Positions 1 to 6,456 of a stretch of DNA of 15,082 nucleotides are shown here, in pieces. Origin of the DNA: CALLPQ01 sp039819545. GTDB lineage: Bacteria; Pseudomonadota; Alphaproteobacteria; Caulobacterales; Parvularculaceae. Where the stretch lies: the NCBI GenBank assembly GCA_039819545.1, contig JBCBRS010000037.1, positions 1-15,082 on the forward strand, read 5' to 3'. Each line of letters opens with the position of its first letter. Position 1 is the stretch's first letter. The notes beneath the pieces were generated by a model, which saw only the letters and a list, made by a program, of their open reading frames with translations, had not been told where the DNA came from and searched no databases. A program made the translations under genes and the position numbers.

Positions 1-68
1 CAGGCAATACCATTACCCTCATCGGGGTGGATATAGCAGACCTCGATGCGAGTGATTTTCTGTTCTAA
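1..68 (+). CDS. 3' end of an RTX/hemolysin-type calcium-binding secreted protein (partial)
   Basis: Frame 3 is open from the window edge to TAA at 66-68 and encodes a tail ending VDIADLDASDFLF. A C-terminus of this kind (alternating hydrophobics, then D-A-S-D-F-x-F) is typical of RTX and VCBS proteins exported by type I secretion, where the extreme C-terminus is part of the secretion signal. Only about 21 residues are visible, so catalytic or adhesive function cannot be read. The family assignment rests on this short tail. The gene marks what lay next to the transposase remnant before or after the element arrived. Confidence 0.5.
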   Translation, partial: GNTITLIGVDIADLDASDFLF

Positions 69-216
69 CGCGTTTCCAGGCGAACTGTTTACGGGTAGCT
101 GCAAAGAAACGCGCCAAGACAATACCGTAACTCCATCGCCGCCATCGAGAAAATCATGATCGGAGGTGAAGTTGACCGTTTGCGGAGCAAACGCAGCGAC
201 CGAACGACAACCACGA

Positions 217-1170
217 ATGAAGTATCGCGCATCTGAAAAGCTTGAAATCATTCGCCTGGTTGAGCCATTTACTACCTGAACATGGCTGCATTCAAAGGGG
301 TCGGATCAGAGCACTCGCATCTGTCAGCAAGGCGCACGCTCGATAAGACTGCTGTATCGAGATCAACATTTTATCGTTGGTGTGATTTGTATCAACGGTT
401 TGGCGAAGAAGGGCTTGAAGACAGGCGTTCAGCCCCGCATAGGGCATGGAACCGAATACCAGACAAAGTGCGAAGTGACGTGCTCGATTTGGCGCTTGCG
501 CGCCCAGAACAGTCACCGCGTGAGTTTGCAGTAACGTTCACCGATGAGCGAGCCTACTTCATCTCTGAAGCCAGTGTTTATCGTATGTGAAGGCACATGA
601 TCTCATCACGAGCCCAGCCTTCACGGTAATGAAGGCTGCCAATGAGTTAAAGGATAAAACCACAGCGCCCAAACGGCTCAAGTTATATTGCCGATGACCT
701 TGCAGATTGGCTGGGGGAATCACGGCGTGGATCATTTTCGCAGTGCACCTTACCATCCGCAAACGCAAGGTAAGATTGAACGTTGGCATCAAACCTTGAA
801 GAACCGCATTTTGCTGGAAAACTACTATCTGCCTGGCGATCCTGAGGCACAAATTGATGCGTTACTTGGTCACTACAATCATGAAAGCCTGAAAAACTTC
901 ACACCCGCTGACGTCTACACCGGACGTGAACAAGCCATTTTACTAAAATGAGAAAGGATTAAACGGAAAACATTCGAACATCGGCGCTTGCAACACCGCA
1001 AAGCCGCAGCTCAAATTGAAACCACAGATGAGCCAGAGACTCCCTTATTGAATACACTCAACGGTCTCATGTTATTTGGTGACGGACAAGTCGATATTGG
1101 AAACACACTTGTCGAAATACATATAAGAAATACTGCGACAAAAAATACGAAGCAAAGACAAAATATATAG
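217..1170 (+). pseudogene. Decayed DDE transposase (IS3/IS481-like, rve domain)
   Basis: An intact relative would bind IS ends with an N-terminal helix-turn-helix and cut and join DNA with a DDE catalytic core. Here the ATG at 217 opens with MKYRASEKLEIIRLVE. About 47 bp of foreign sequence interrupts the reading before the HTH part (ARRTLDK..SRSTFYRW, about 328-390), which continues through a conserved linker to a stop near 588. After a frameshift, AHDLITSP..ELKDKTTAPKRL is readable. A deletion then removes the section that normally carries both catalytic aspartates. Reading resumes at SYIADDLADWLG, shifts frame in a G-run near 714, and continues as APYHPQTQGKIERWHQTLKNR with the catalytic Glu. 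An in-frame TGA at 949-951 interrupts ERIKRKTFEHRRLQHRKAAA, and the frame stays open to 1170. With two catalytic residues gone and several lesions it cannot be active. The IS family is recalled, not searched, and I could not define the IS ends. Confidence 0.85.
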
Positions 1171-1341
1171 TAAGCCATTTTCAATTATTGGCTTAGAGCT
1201 CCGCCCCCAGCGCACTTCAAGTAAAATAGACACCGACCGTGGCTCGCATGCCTGCACTGCGTTGCAAGGCATTGCTGCGCCCGCACCACTCGGTATCGAT
1301 TTTTCTTATCCGTTTGCACCCCCGTTCTCGGCGAAGGCCAA

Positions 1342-1359
1342 GGGTTGCATTAGCAACCC
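1342..1359 (+). promoter_or_regulatory. Leader hairpin upstream of the ardA operon
   Basis: GGGTTGC, ATTA, GCAACCC form a perfect 7-bp stem with a 4-nt loop. It ends 24 bp before the ATG at 1384, and the ribosome-binding site (AAAGGGG) lies between them. It could be an operator palindrome or an RNA leader hairpin. ardA genes on plasmids are often expressed early on entry from unusual single-strand promoters, but nothing here shows that directly. The rest of 1171-1383 shows no gene. Confidence 0.4.
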
Positions 1360-1383
1360 ATACCCAAGCGAAAGGGGAACTTC

Positions 1384-1590
1384 ATGAGCAATGACAATCA
1401 ATTGCCCGATACCATCACAATCACATGGCATATCCGCGATGTGCTGGAGATCAGACCGGAACTCACCACCGAACAAGCCCGCAAGGTTCTGCATCACGCC
1501 AAGGACCACCATAGCGCCAGTTATGGTATCAATTGGGACGTGCTCGAGGCCGCCGCCCATGCCTGTTTCCCCGTTGGCGAGGAGTGGTAA
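1384..1590 (+). CDS. Small conserved-looking protein upstream of ardA, function unknown
   Basis: This 68-aa protein has a good ribosome-binding site (AAAGGGG, about 6 nt before ATG). It contains ITWHIRDVLEIRPELTTEQARKVL and GINWDVLEAAAHACF, a pattern I associate with small hypothetical proteins carried beside anti-restriction genes on alphaproteobacterial plasmids. No catalytic motif or membrane segment is seen. It ends 2 bp before the ardA ATG, so the two genes are almost certainly cotranscribed and probably translationally coupled. An accessory role in anti-restriction is inference from position only. Confidence 0.7.
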   Translation: MSNDNQLPDTITITWHIRDVLEIRPELTTEQARKVLHHAKDHHSASYGINWDVLEAAAHACFPVGEEW

Positions 1591-1592
1591 TC

Positions 1593-2102
1593 ATGATCAA
1601 ATTACACGCACAGCCCTATGATATTTCTGCCACTGGGTTCTATTTCGATGACGCGGAGGAGTACACCCGTAAAGCGGCAATTGCCCAGAACGCCTATGGC
1701 GATCCGGTCGAAGAATTTGAAATCCAGTTCATCGACAGCGACGATGATCTGGACGCCAGCTTTGCCGAGGCGTTCGGATTAAACCAAGCCAATATTGCCC
1801 GGTTCTTTAATCTTGCTGATACATGGGACGATCAAGACAAACAGCGCTTTATCATCGCCGTTGGTGAATGCGGTTACAGCTTTGACTCCGATACGGTGAA
1901 CCCGGATGATTTTGAGGTCGATATTTACGAAGTCGATAGCCTCAAAGACCTTGCTGAGATGTTCGTCGATGAAGGGCTTTATGGCGAAATCCCGGAGCCT
2001 TTGCGCTTTTACATCGACTACGAAGCCATCGCCCGTGATCTGTCTGTGGATTTCTCAGAAATTACCCTTGGCGGCACCCGTTACGCCTATGCGTGCCGAT
2101 AG
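1593..2102 (+). CDS. ardA: Anti-restriction protein ArdA
   Basis: ArdA is a DNA-mimic protein that binds type I restriction-modification enzymes in the cytoplasm and protects incoming plasmid or transposon DNA. The 169-aa product has the family's usual length and is strongly acidic. Visible family features are FYFDDAEEY near the start, an EEFEIQFIDSDDDL stretch at 40-53, the FFNLADTWDD block (71-80), VGECG (90-94), and an acidic C-terminal half with LRFYIDYEAIARDL. I chose ATG 1593 because it follows the upstream stop by 2 bp and has GGAG in range; a longer reading from 1533 only overlaps the previous gene. The neighbourhood (mobC, relaxase, resolvase) fits a mobile-element protection role. 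Confidence 0.9.
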   Translation: MIKLHAQPYDISATGFYFDDAEEYTRKAAIAQNAYGDPVEEFEIQFIDSDDDLDASFAEAFGLNQANIARFFNLADTWDDQDKQRFIIAVGECGYSFDSDTVNPDDFEVDIYEVDSLKDLAEMFVDEGLYGEIPEPLRFYIDYEAIARDLSVDFSEITLGGTRYAYACR

Positions 2103-2116
2103 TGGGAGGGCAGAGA

Positions 2117-2461
2117 ATGAGCATATCAAAACCCCTCACACAGGACGACAAACTGTCCGCCTTTCTATCCGTAGTCGGTGGATCAAGACCCATATGGACA
2201 GAGCTTGCGCAATCCGGCGCAAGCGATGATCGGCTTGCCATTGAGTTGGAGCGTCACATCGGTATTGAAGGCGGTTCATCGCCCCGCAGCAACTGCCCCG
2301 CCACACACTATAAGGCAGCCGGTTTGCGCATATGGGCATCATGGGATTTGACCTATCCCTTGCGCGAGCGACCAATATTTGCCGGACGTTTAACCGTATC
2401 CATGGCGCGGGAGGTCTTTGCCATCCCCGACCCCAGCGATGACCAGTTAAAGCTATTCTGA
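2117..2461 (+). CDS. Conserved ardA-operon protein with C-terminal clamp-binding-like peptide
   Basis: This 114-aa protein starts at ATG 2117 behind a clear GGGAGG, 14 bp after the ardA stop, so it is the third gene of the operon. The middle (THYKAAGLRIWASWDL, PIFAGRLTVSMAREVFAIPDP) reads like a compact soluble domain that I do not recognise. The last residues are DQLKLF. The bacterial sliding-clamp-binding consensus is QL[S/D]LF, often at a free C-terminus, so QLKLF matches four of five positions. If real, the protein would contact DnaN during replication of the element; this is inference. No enzyme motif is evident. Confidence 0.7.
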   Translation: MSISKPLTQDDKLSAFLSVVGGSRPIWTELAQSGASDDRLAIELERHIGIEGGSSPRSNCPATHYKAAGLRIWASWDLTYPLRERPIFAGRLTVSMAREVFAIPDPSDDQLKLF

Positions 2462-2487
2462 CAGCGCAATAAAGCCGCAAAAGCTTT

Positions 2488-2513
2488 GCCGGTTGGTGAT
2501 CTCACCAACCGGC
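2488..2513. terminator. Strong hairpin after the ardA operon, possible terminator
   Basis: GCCGGTTGGTG and CACCAACCGGC make a perfect 11-bp stem around a 4-nt loop (ATCT), 27 bp after the stop of the 114-aa gene. There is no U-run on the plus strand, so it is not a textbook intrinsic terminator. It may act with Rho, protect the mRNA 3' end, or be a protein-binding palindrome. Confidence 0.5.
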
Positions 2514-2570
2514 GACATCTGCGATGCAATTCGCGGTATTTACCCTGAATTCCTCTGTATGCGAGCAAAT

Positions 2571-2600
2571 TTGCAATATCCCCCTGAAATCCAGTAAAAT
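2571..2600 (+). promoter_or_regulatory. Candidate sigma-70 type promoter for the 248-aa gene
   Basis: TTGCAA (2571-2576) and TAAAAT (2595-2600) are separated by 18 bp and lie 36 bp before the ATG at 2636. A short palindrome (GCAAT, AGAGG, ATTGC; 2614-2628) sits between promoter and start and places the weak Shine-Dalgarno AGAGG in its loop. Confidence 0.45.
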
Positions 2601-2635
2601 TATGGGAACAATGGCAATAGAGGATTGCATTAATT

Positions 2636-3382
2636 ATGCGCGATACGGATCAAGATAGACGGGATAAAGCGGCCAAGGCCGCTGAGTTCCGCCGTGAGCG
2701 CGATGATAACAACCTACAGATGGCCGGTTATCAGACCGGACGCCTGCCCAAATCCTTCAATCAGGGCGGCCTCACCGCCGAAGCCCTCAAAGAAAAGAAA
2801 GAAAAAGACCGTCAGAGCCAGCGTTTATTGCGCCGGGCGCTGGGGATCAGTTTTGAGGATCGTCTTACAGACTTATCCGACAACATCACCCTGACAGAGA
2901 CAGCGTCCTATGAAGCCTTGATTGAGGCGCGGGATGCACGGGACTTTGTGTTCAATGCCCTGAAGGCCCTTCAGGCCAACGCCCATGTCCATCCCGATGG
3001 GCGCAGGGTCTATCTCTCCGAAGATGGCAGTTATGCGATTGATGAGAATTTTGAACGGTTGTCAGAACCTGAAATGACCGCTTTGGAGTGGAAAGAGGGA
3101 AAAATAACAGCAGAACAATTCACTGAAGGGCACCAAAATCTTCAAGATGCGGACTTAAAAGTACGTGAGATTGAGCAATATCGCGAGAGGGTCGAAAGAG
3201 CGAGTGAGCGACTTGAAAGCGGTGAGATTGATACAGACGTGGAGTTAAATGAACTCGACGGTCTTATTGCCGAGGCACCCGCGGCAGTCGCAGCCCGAAT
3301 GAACACAAACGACTTCACACACCAGCTAATGCCAAGCGGCGCTAAATCTGTGCAGATTACCCGTCACCCATCAGCGCCGTAA
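2636..3382 (+). CDS. Charged, partly coiled-coil accessory protein, function unknown
   Basis: The 248-aa product is not one I recognise. The N-terminal 60 residues are very polar (DRRDKAAKAAEFRRERDD, then a basic/acidic run KEKKEKDRQSQR). Residues about 90-155 look like a small folded part containing HPDGRRVYLSEDGSYAIDE and FERLSEPEMTALEWKEG. Residues about 165-215 are heptad-like and charged (KVREIEQYRERVERASERLESG), suggesting a coiled coil. There is no signal peptide, membrane segment or enzyme motif. It has its own candidate promoter and starts 174 bp after the ardA operon. It converges with the next gene, with 7 bp between the stops. A structural or DNA-processing role for the element is only a guess. 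Confidence 0.7.
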   Translation: MRDTDQDRRDKAAKAAEFRRERDDNNLQMAGYQTGRLPKSFNQGGLTAEALKEKKEKDRQSQRLLRRALGISFEDRLTDLSDNITLTETASYEALIEARDARDFVFNALKALQANAHVHPDGRRVYLSEDGSYAIDENFERLSEPEMTALEWKEGKITAEQFTEGHQNLQDADLKVREIEQYRERVERASERLESGEIDTDVELNELDGLIAEAPAAVAARMNTNDFTHQLMPSGAKSVQITRHPSAP

Positions 3383-3389
3383 AGTGCTG

Positions 3390-3743
3390 CTAATTTGTAG
3401 GCCAATTTTTCGGCTTACCGCACTTCAGGTTGATGATTGAAACAACAGTTCTTGCCGCATGTGTGTCAGGAAACCGTTCAAACGCTTTTTCGACGAATGC
3501 GACGGCTTCTTTTGTATCTGGGTCAAAAAACCACTCATTGATACAGTTTGCCCGTTCGTGATTTTGATCAATCGCAGCATGGTAGCTTGCCATATCAACA
3601 AGCGCCTTAAAGTACATCGCGCGTTCCAGACTAGAAAACTTCTCCATCAAGTCCTTGGCTGGGAAGGCGTGCGCCGGTTGAATCAACAGCCCAAGCACAA
3701 GCATTGCCGTCAATATAGGCAGGTTTCTTAACATAGAATTCAT
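3390..3743 (-). CDS. Small exported protein, weak Rap1a/Tai-like pattern
   Basis: The 117-aa product has a clear Sec signal peptide (NLPILTAMLVLGLLIQPAHA, predicted cut after AHA at residue 26), leaving a periplasmic protein of about 91 residues. Two cysteines remain (67 and 108) and could form one disulfide. The layout, an aromatic helix (YFKALVDMASYHAAI), a Cys, a DPDT turn, an amphipathic helix ending ERFPD, then a helix ending in Cys, resembles the Rap1a/Tai immunity-protein fold, but the resemblance is visual and weak. The ribosome-binding site is poor (AAAGTGAT). It is transcribed toward the 248-aa gene and away from the resolvase spacer. No toxin partner is visible. Confidence 0.6.
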   Translation of the reverse strand: MNSMLRNLPILTAMLVLGLLIQPAHAFPAKDLMEKFSSLERAMYFKALVDMASYHAAIDQNHERANCINEWFFDPDTKEAVAFVEKAFERFPDTHAARTVVSIINLKCGKPKNWPTN

Positions 3744-3999
3744 GGATCACTTTCTATAAAGGGAGCCCTTTTACAAAATTAAATATTTTACGAGCGCTGA
3801 TTTTACGCTATCTTGTATTTCAACAGCTTAGCCAGATTGCAGTGCAACTACGCGCTGCGATGCCGTGCCTTCCTAAAGGGCACCCTTTTAGCTGGTTCGA
3901 GACGAAATTGTGAGGCGTTCCCCTGCCTCTATATCCCCCCTGTAGATGCATGGGTCTCGAACCGGTTAAGTGGGATGATCCCGACGTTACGGAGGTCAA
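3744..3999. other. Inverted-repeat-rich spacer before the resolvase, candidate res site
   Basis: This 256-bp spacer separates the divergent exported-protein and resolvase genes. It contains two near-identical palindromes, TAAAGGGAGCCCTTTTAC (3757-3774) and TAAAGGGCACCCTTTTAG (3874-3891). It also has an exact 10-bp inverted pair GGTTCGAGAC/GTCTCGAACC (3894-3903 and 3954-3963), a GAGGC/GCCTC pair between those arms, and GGGATGATCCC just before the ribosome-binding site. Serine resolvases usually act at a res site of roughly 100-130 bp directly upstream of their gene, so this is the natural place for one. I cannot assign subsites I-III. Confidence 0.4.
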
Positions 4000-4440
4000 A
4001 TGGCAAAGATCGGCTATGCGCGAATATCAACGATTGACCAAAATCCAAACCTACAGATTGATGCGCTTAAATCATTCGGGTGTGATCGTATCTATCGGGA
4101 TGCGGTTTCTGCCGTTGGCAAAAAGCGGCCGGGTTTTGAACGCGCACTCAAACGCCTCAAATCCGGTGACTCGCTCGTGATCTGGAAACTGGACCGCGCG
4201 TTTCGCTCCACCATCGATGCGCTGGTCACACTTGATGACCTAAACCAGCGCGGCATTCAGCTGGTGGTCTCCACATTGGGTATCGTTTCTGACACGCCGG
4301 AGGGAAGGTATTTCTTTAGAGGCATTGCCAGCGCCGCCGAGTTCGAGCGCGACCTGATCTCCGCCCGCACCAAAGAAGGCATGGCCGCCGCAAAAAAACG
4401 GGGCGTACACGTGGGTAGGCCGAGAAGAAAATTTAGTTAA
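4000..4440 (+). CDS. Serine resolvase, catalytic domain only (C-terminal HTH lost)
   Basis: Resolvase/invertase-family serine recombinases make double-strand cuts and exchange strands at res-type sites, for example to resolve multimers or cointegrates. The 146-aa product keeps the catalytic core: Arg8 and Ser10 in YARIST, the D65-R66..R69-S70 part of WKLDRAFRS, and the long E-helix EFERDLISARTKEGMAAAKKRG. AGGAGG-like GGAGG lies 6 nt before the ATG. It stops right after GRPRRKFS, where relatives (about 185-200 aa) continue into a DNA-binding helix-turn-helix. In another frame just past the stop, LTPSIQALGKLM resembles the usual LTPxQIAxAR start of that domain, so a frameshift plus decay probably removed it. 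It is likely unable to bind res with normal specificity. Confidence 0.85.
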   Translation: MAKIGYARISTIDQNPNLQIDALKSFGCDRIYRDAVSAVGKKRPGFERALKRLKSGDSLVIWKLDRAFRSTIDALVTLDDLNQRGIQLVVSTLGIVSDTPEGRYFFRGIASAAEFERDLISARTKEGMAAAKKRGVHVGRPRRKFS

Positions 4441-4732
4441 CTCCCAGCATCCAAGCTCTTGGCAAGCTTATGAGCTTTTTTCTAGTGTACAGATATCACA
4501 CTATCAGAGGCGTAGGTCTACGAGGGTAAGAAGATCACTATAGGTTAATCTTACGGTCAATACTCCCTGAAAAGGTATTGCAATCTTGTTCCTAATCATG
4601 AGGCTTCCTGGGGGACATCAGAGAACTGTTAGTCACAGGTTTTCCGAGCTTCCCCTTTTGGTGATCGTATTCCGGTAACATAATATTTGACGTTGCGTTC
4701 TATTGAATTAGCTTACAACGTTTAATCATATT
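4441..4732. other. Spacer between resolvase and cargo operon
   Basis: No gene is convincing here. The first about 90 bp contain the out-of-frame relic of the resolvase C-terminus. Short inverted repeats follow: TAGTGT/ACACTA (4483-4503) and CGTAG/CTACG (4511-4522). Base composition becomes more AT-rich from about 4680 on, the start of the cargo. One end of the cargo insertion probably lies here, but I see no clear target-site duplication. Confidence 0.4.
4453..4481 (+). terminator. Possible intrinsic terminator of the resolvase gene
   Basis: AAGCTC (4453-4458) pairs with GAGCTT (4472-4477), or alternatively AAGCT/AGCTT makes a tighter hairpin (4464-4477). Either is followed at once by a T-run to 4481. 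The stem is short and weak, so efficiency is doubtful. Confidence 0.4.
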
Positions 4733-5074
4733 TCATATGTCGTCTATTTCTTCCAAAAGAAGTCGTTTTACAAGTATAAATTTACACCGATTTATATTGA
4801 GATCGTGAGTATGCGTTGAAAAAATAATCTCCAGTTCTTTAAAATAGATTTTTTTGGGGCCTCTATTCTTGTTTTCTAGTTTTTCAAAGCATTCGATAAT
4901 GGCGGCGATAATTTTTGAGTCTTCATCATTCGTAAGTGTTTGATTACAGGTAAGCGCAATTACGCTAGCGAAAAAGGGATCGTAAATACCCCAATTTTCG
5001 ACAATCACCTTTGTCGTTTCACACATCTCGATTTTATCGACTGACGGCGCATATTCTTCAGTTTGGTAGAGCAT
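4733..5074 (-). CDS. AT-rich 113-aa cargo protein, function unknown
   Basis: I do not recognise this protein. It is soluble-looking, with a hydrophobic middle (FFASVIALTCNQTL), a predicted helix SKIIAAIIECFEKLENK, and a basic/aromatic stretch RGPKKIYFKELEIIFSTHTHDLNINRC. There is no signal peptide. AGGGG lies about 9 nt upstream of the ATG. It starts 21 bp after the stop of the GNAT gene 5096-5701 in the same direction, so it is probably the third gene of that operon. Its codons are markedly more A/T-rich than those of the cobS-side genes, consistent with recent acquisition. Confidence 0.6.
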   Translation of the reverse strand: MLYQTEEYAPSVDKIEMCETTKVIVENWGIYDPFFASVIALTCNQTLTNDEDSKIIAAIIECFEKLENKNRGPKKIYFKELEIIFSTHTHDLNINRCKFILVKRLLLEEIDDI

Positions 5075-5095
5075 AAAGATGTCCCCTCTTTTTGC

Positions 5096-5701
5096 TTAAT
5101 CTTTCGATCCGCGTTTTGCCGATAATTCTAAAGGTCCAGGAACATCCCACCGCCCTTCAGGAGCTATCAACGTATAAGGTGATGTATCTATATTGAATGC
5201 AGTCGGATCAGCGTCCAGTGTGCAGCTCATTTCCGTGTAGGAATAATCTGAAAATACAAACTGACTTTTTCCGGAAACTGGTGACGCTCCCATATACATC
5301 CATAAATTCTCCACACCTTTTTGGGCATGGCCGTAAAAGGTCACAAACCCTTTTTTGAGGCAGAAATCGCGCGCTGCACTTATCAATCGAAAAGCCAAGC
5401 GCGATTTTCGATAAGCTGGCATCACAGCGAGGCGCTCCAGTTTTACAAATGCACCAAAGTACCGAATGCGCAGGCATCCAACAGGTTCACCATTTTTGTA
5501 AGCAAGCAGATGCGTCCCGGCGAAATCGTTTTCGTCAAACTCCTCATAGTAAGGACAATGCTGATCACCCATGTAAACTGCAGCTCTTATCACCGCGACA
5601 TGCATGAACGCCTCAATATCTCGTACGATGGTAATTCCGGAATATACCTTACGGCGTTGTCCGCGTACCGTGTCGTATCGGGGCAGATTTGATTTACTCA
5701 T
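5096..5701 (-). CDS. GNAT-family acyltransferase, second gene of cargo operon
   Basis: GNAT enzymes transfer an acyl group from acyl-CoA (or acyl-ACP) to an amine. The 201-aa product shows a GNAT core: beta-4 LLAYKNGEPVGCLRIR (65-80), motif A VKLERLAVMPAYRKSRLAFRLI (86-107), and FVTFYGHAQ..LWMYMGASPV near the CoA exit. The usual R-x-x-G-x-G/A loop reads R-K-S-R-L-A, with Arg in the first glycine position. The N-terminal half (IRAAVY, EEFDENDF, then GCLRIR) parallels key LuxI-type positions (Arg, F-D, Arg), so an acyl-ACP or signal-synthase relative is possible but unproven. The start is set at ATG 5701, not 5716: it overlaps the upstream stop as ATGA and has GGAGG 7-8 nt before it, indicating translational coupling. 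Confidence 0.75.
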   Translation of the reverse strand: MSKSNLPRYDTVRGQRRKVYSGITIVRDIEAFMHVAVIRAAVYMGDQHCPYYEEFDENDFAGTHLLAYKNGEPVGCLRIRYFGAFVKLERLAVMPAYRKSRLAFRLISAARDFCLKKGFVTFYGHAQKGVENLWMYMGASPVSGKSQFVFSDYSYTEMSCTLDADPTAFNIDTSPYTLIAPEGRWDVPGPLELSAKRGSKD

Positions 5702-6303
5702 GATACCTGCCTCCATACCTTTGGCTCTAACTTGAAGAAATCACCTACAGAGGAACGCTCTGGATCAAGCGGTGAGAACCCAGCACGGATTGACGCGCGA
5801 TGACCCGCTTGGGTCGTTGGTTTGACATAAAGAACCTTGCCTGCGAAAGGGGCTCGATTAAGTGCAATCTCAAGCAGCGGTAACGCCATGTTACCCGATG
5901 GCTTTATCGCGCTCATCCACCAATAGAGTGACACCGCCCCTTCAAAACTTGGCGCTAATTGATCCGCTGCTATAGTTGTTCCATCAAATGTGCCTGCAAC
6001 CACGTCATCACGACCTGAGTCTGAAAGCGGAAGAAACGCGTGAAACCCCACAACATTATTGCCATGTGATCGCGCTGTTGTTCTTACACTGAACATTCCG
6101 TCGCTAAACATGCTTGATATCTCCAAAGCCGATGAATTCAGCTCATCAGCTTTGAAATATCGTTCTAAAATCCGTTGTATTTGCGGCGCATGTGCCGGAA
6201 CGGCTGGTTCCAATGAATAGCTATGCCACGATAACTCCTTGCTACGTCTAAAATTGATTCGCTGCTCTGAAACCGGATCGTCTTCAGTTCTGTTGGTACT
6301 CAT
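5698..6303 (-). CDS. GNAT-like acyltransferase, first gene of cargo operon
   Basis: The 201-aa product begins at ATG 6303 behind AAAAGGAG, giving MSTNRTEDD. GNAT-like signs are VVGFHAFLPL (84-93, beta-4), a central helical part with LYWWMSAI, and a typical C-terminal end KVLYVKPTTQAGHRASIRAGFSPL (156-179). The R/Q-x-x-G-x-G/A pyrophosphate loop is not obvious, so cofactor binding may be degenerate or divergent. Its TGA overlaps the start of the next GNAT gene. A pair of unlike GNATs of equal length suggests a heteromer or two consecutive steps, which is inference. Substrate is unknown. Divergent transcription from the LysR gene suggests control by that regulator. Confidence 0.65.
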   Translation of the reverse strand: MSTNRTEDDPVSEQRINFRRSKELSWHSYSLEPAVPAHAPQIQRILERYFKADELNSSALEISSMFSDGMFSVRTTARSHGNNVVGFHAFLPLSDSGRDDVVAGTFDGTTIAADQLAPSFEGAVSLYWWMSAIKPSGNMALPLLEIALNRAPFAGKVLYVKPTTQAGHRASIRAGFSPLDPERSSVGDFFKLEPKVWRQVS

Positions 6304-6456
6304 ACTGATACTCCTTTTACGTACGAACCCAAGGAGTATAAAAGCCATAGGATGGGTGGGGGATAAGATTCACCTCATCGATGTTTTTAGTTTTGACTTG
6401 CCCGCAAAACTTGTGAAGTATGCAAGACTGCTTTTCTAAAGGGCAAGGTTGCGAAT
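6304..6456. promoter_or_regulatory. Divergent promoter region of LysR gene and GNAT operon, with 9-bp inverted repeat
   Basis: This 153-bp region lies between divergent starts. ATACTCCTT (6308-6316) and AAGGAGTAT (6331-6339) are a perfect 9-bp inverted repeat with a 14-nt spacer. LysR-type regulators bind dyads in exactly such divergent regions, so it may be the operator. The arm at 6308-6316 also contains the complement of the GNAT operon's Shine-Dalgarno (GGAG), so in an mRNA starting above 6339 the repeat would fold and hide the ribosome-binding site. The remaining 6340-6456 holds a plausible LysR leader (CTAAAGGGCAAGG before ATG 6457). Confidence 0.5.

Noticed and set aside
3894..3963. 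tRNA or tRNA-derived attachment site suggested by GGTTCGAGAC-type sequences
   Set aside because: The T-loop-like heptamer is present but flanking stems do not pair and no cloverleaf can be drawn.
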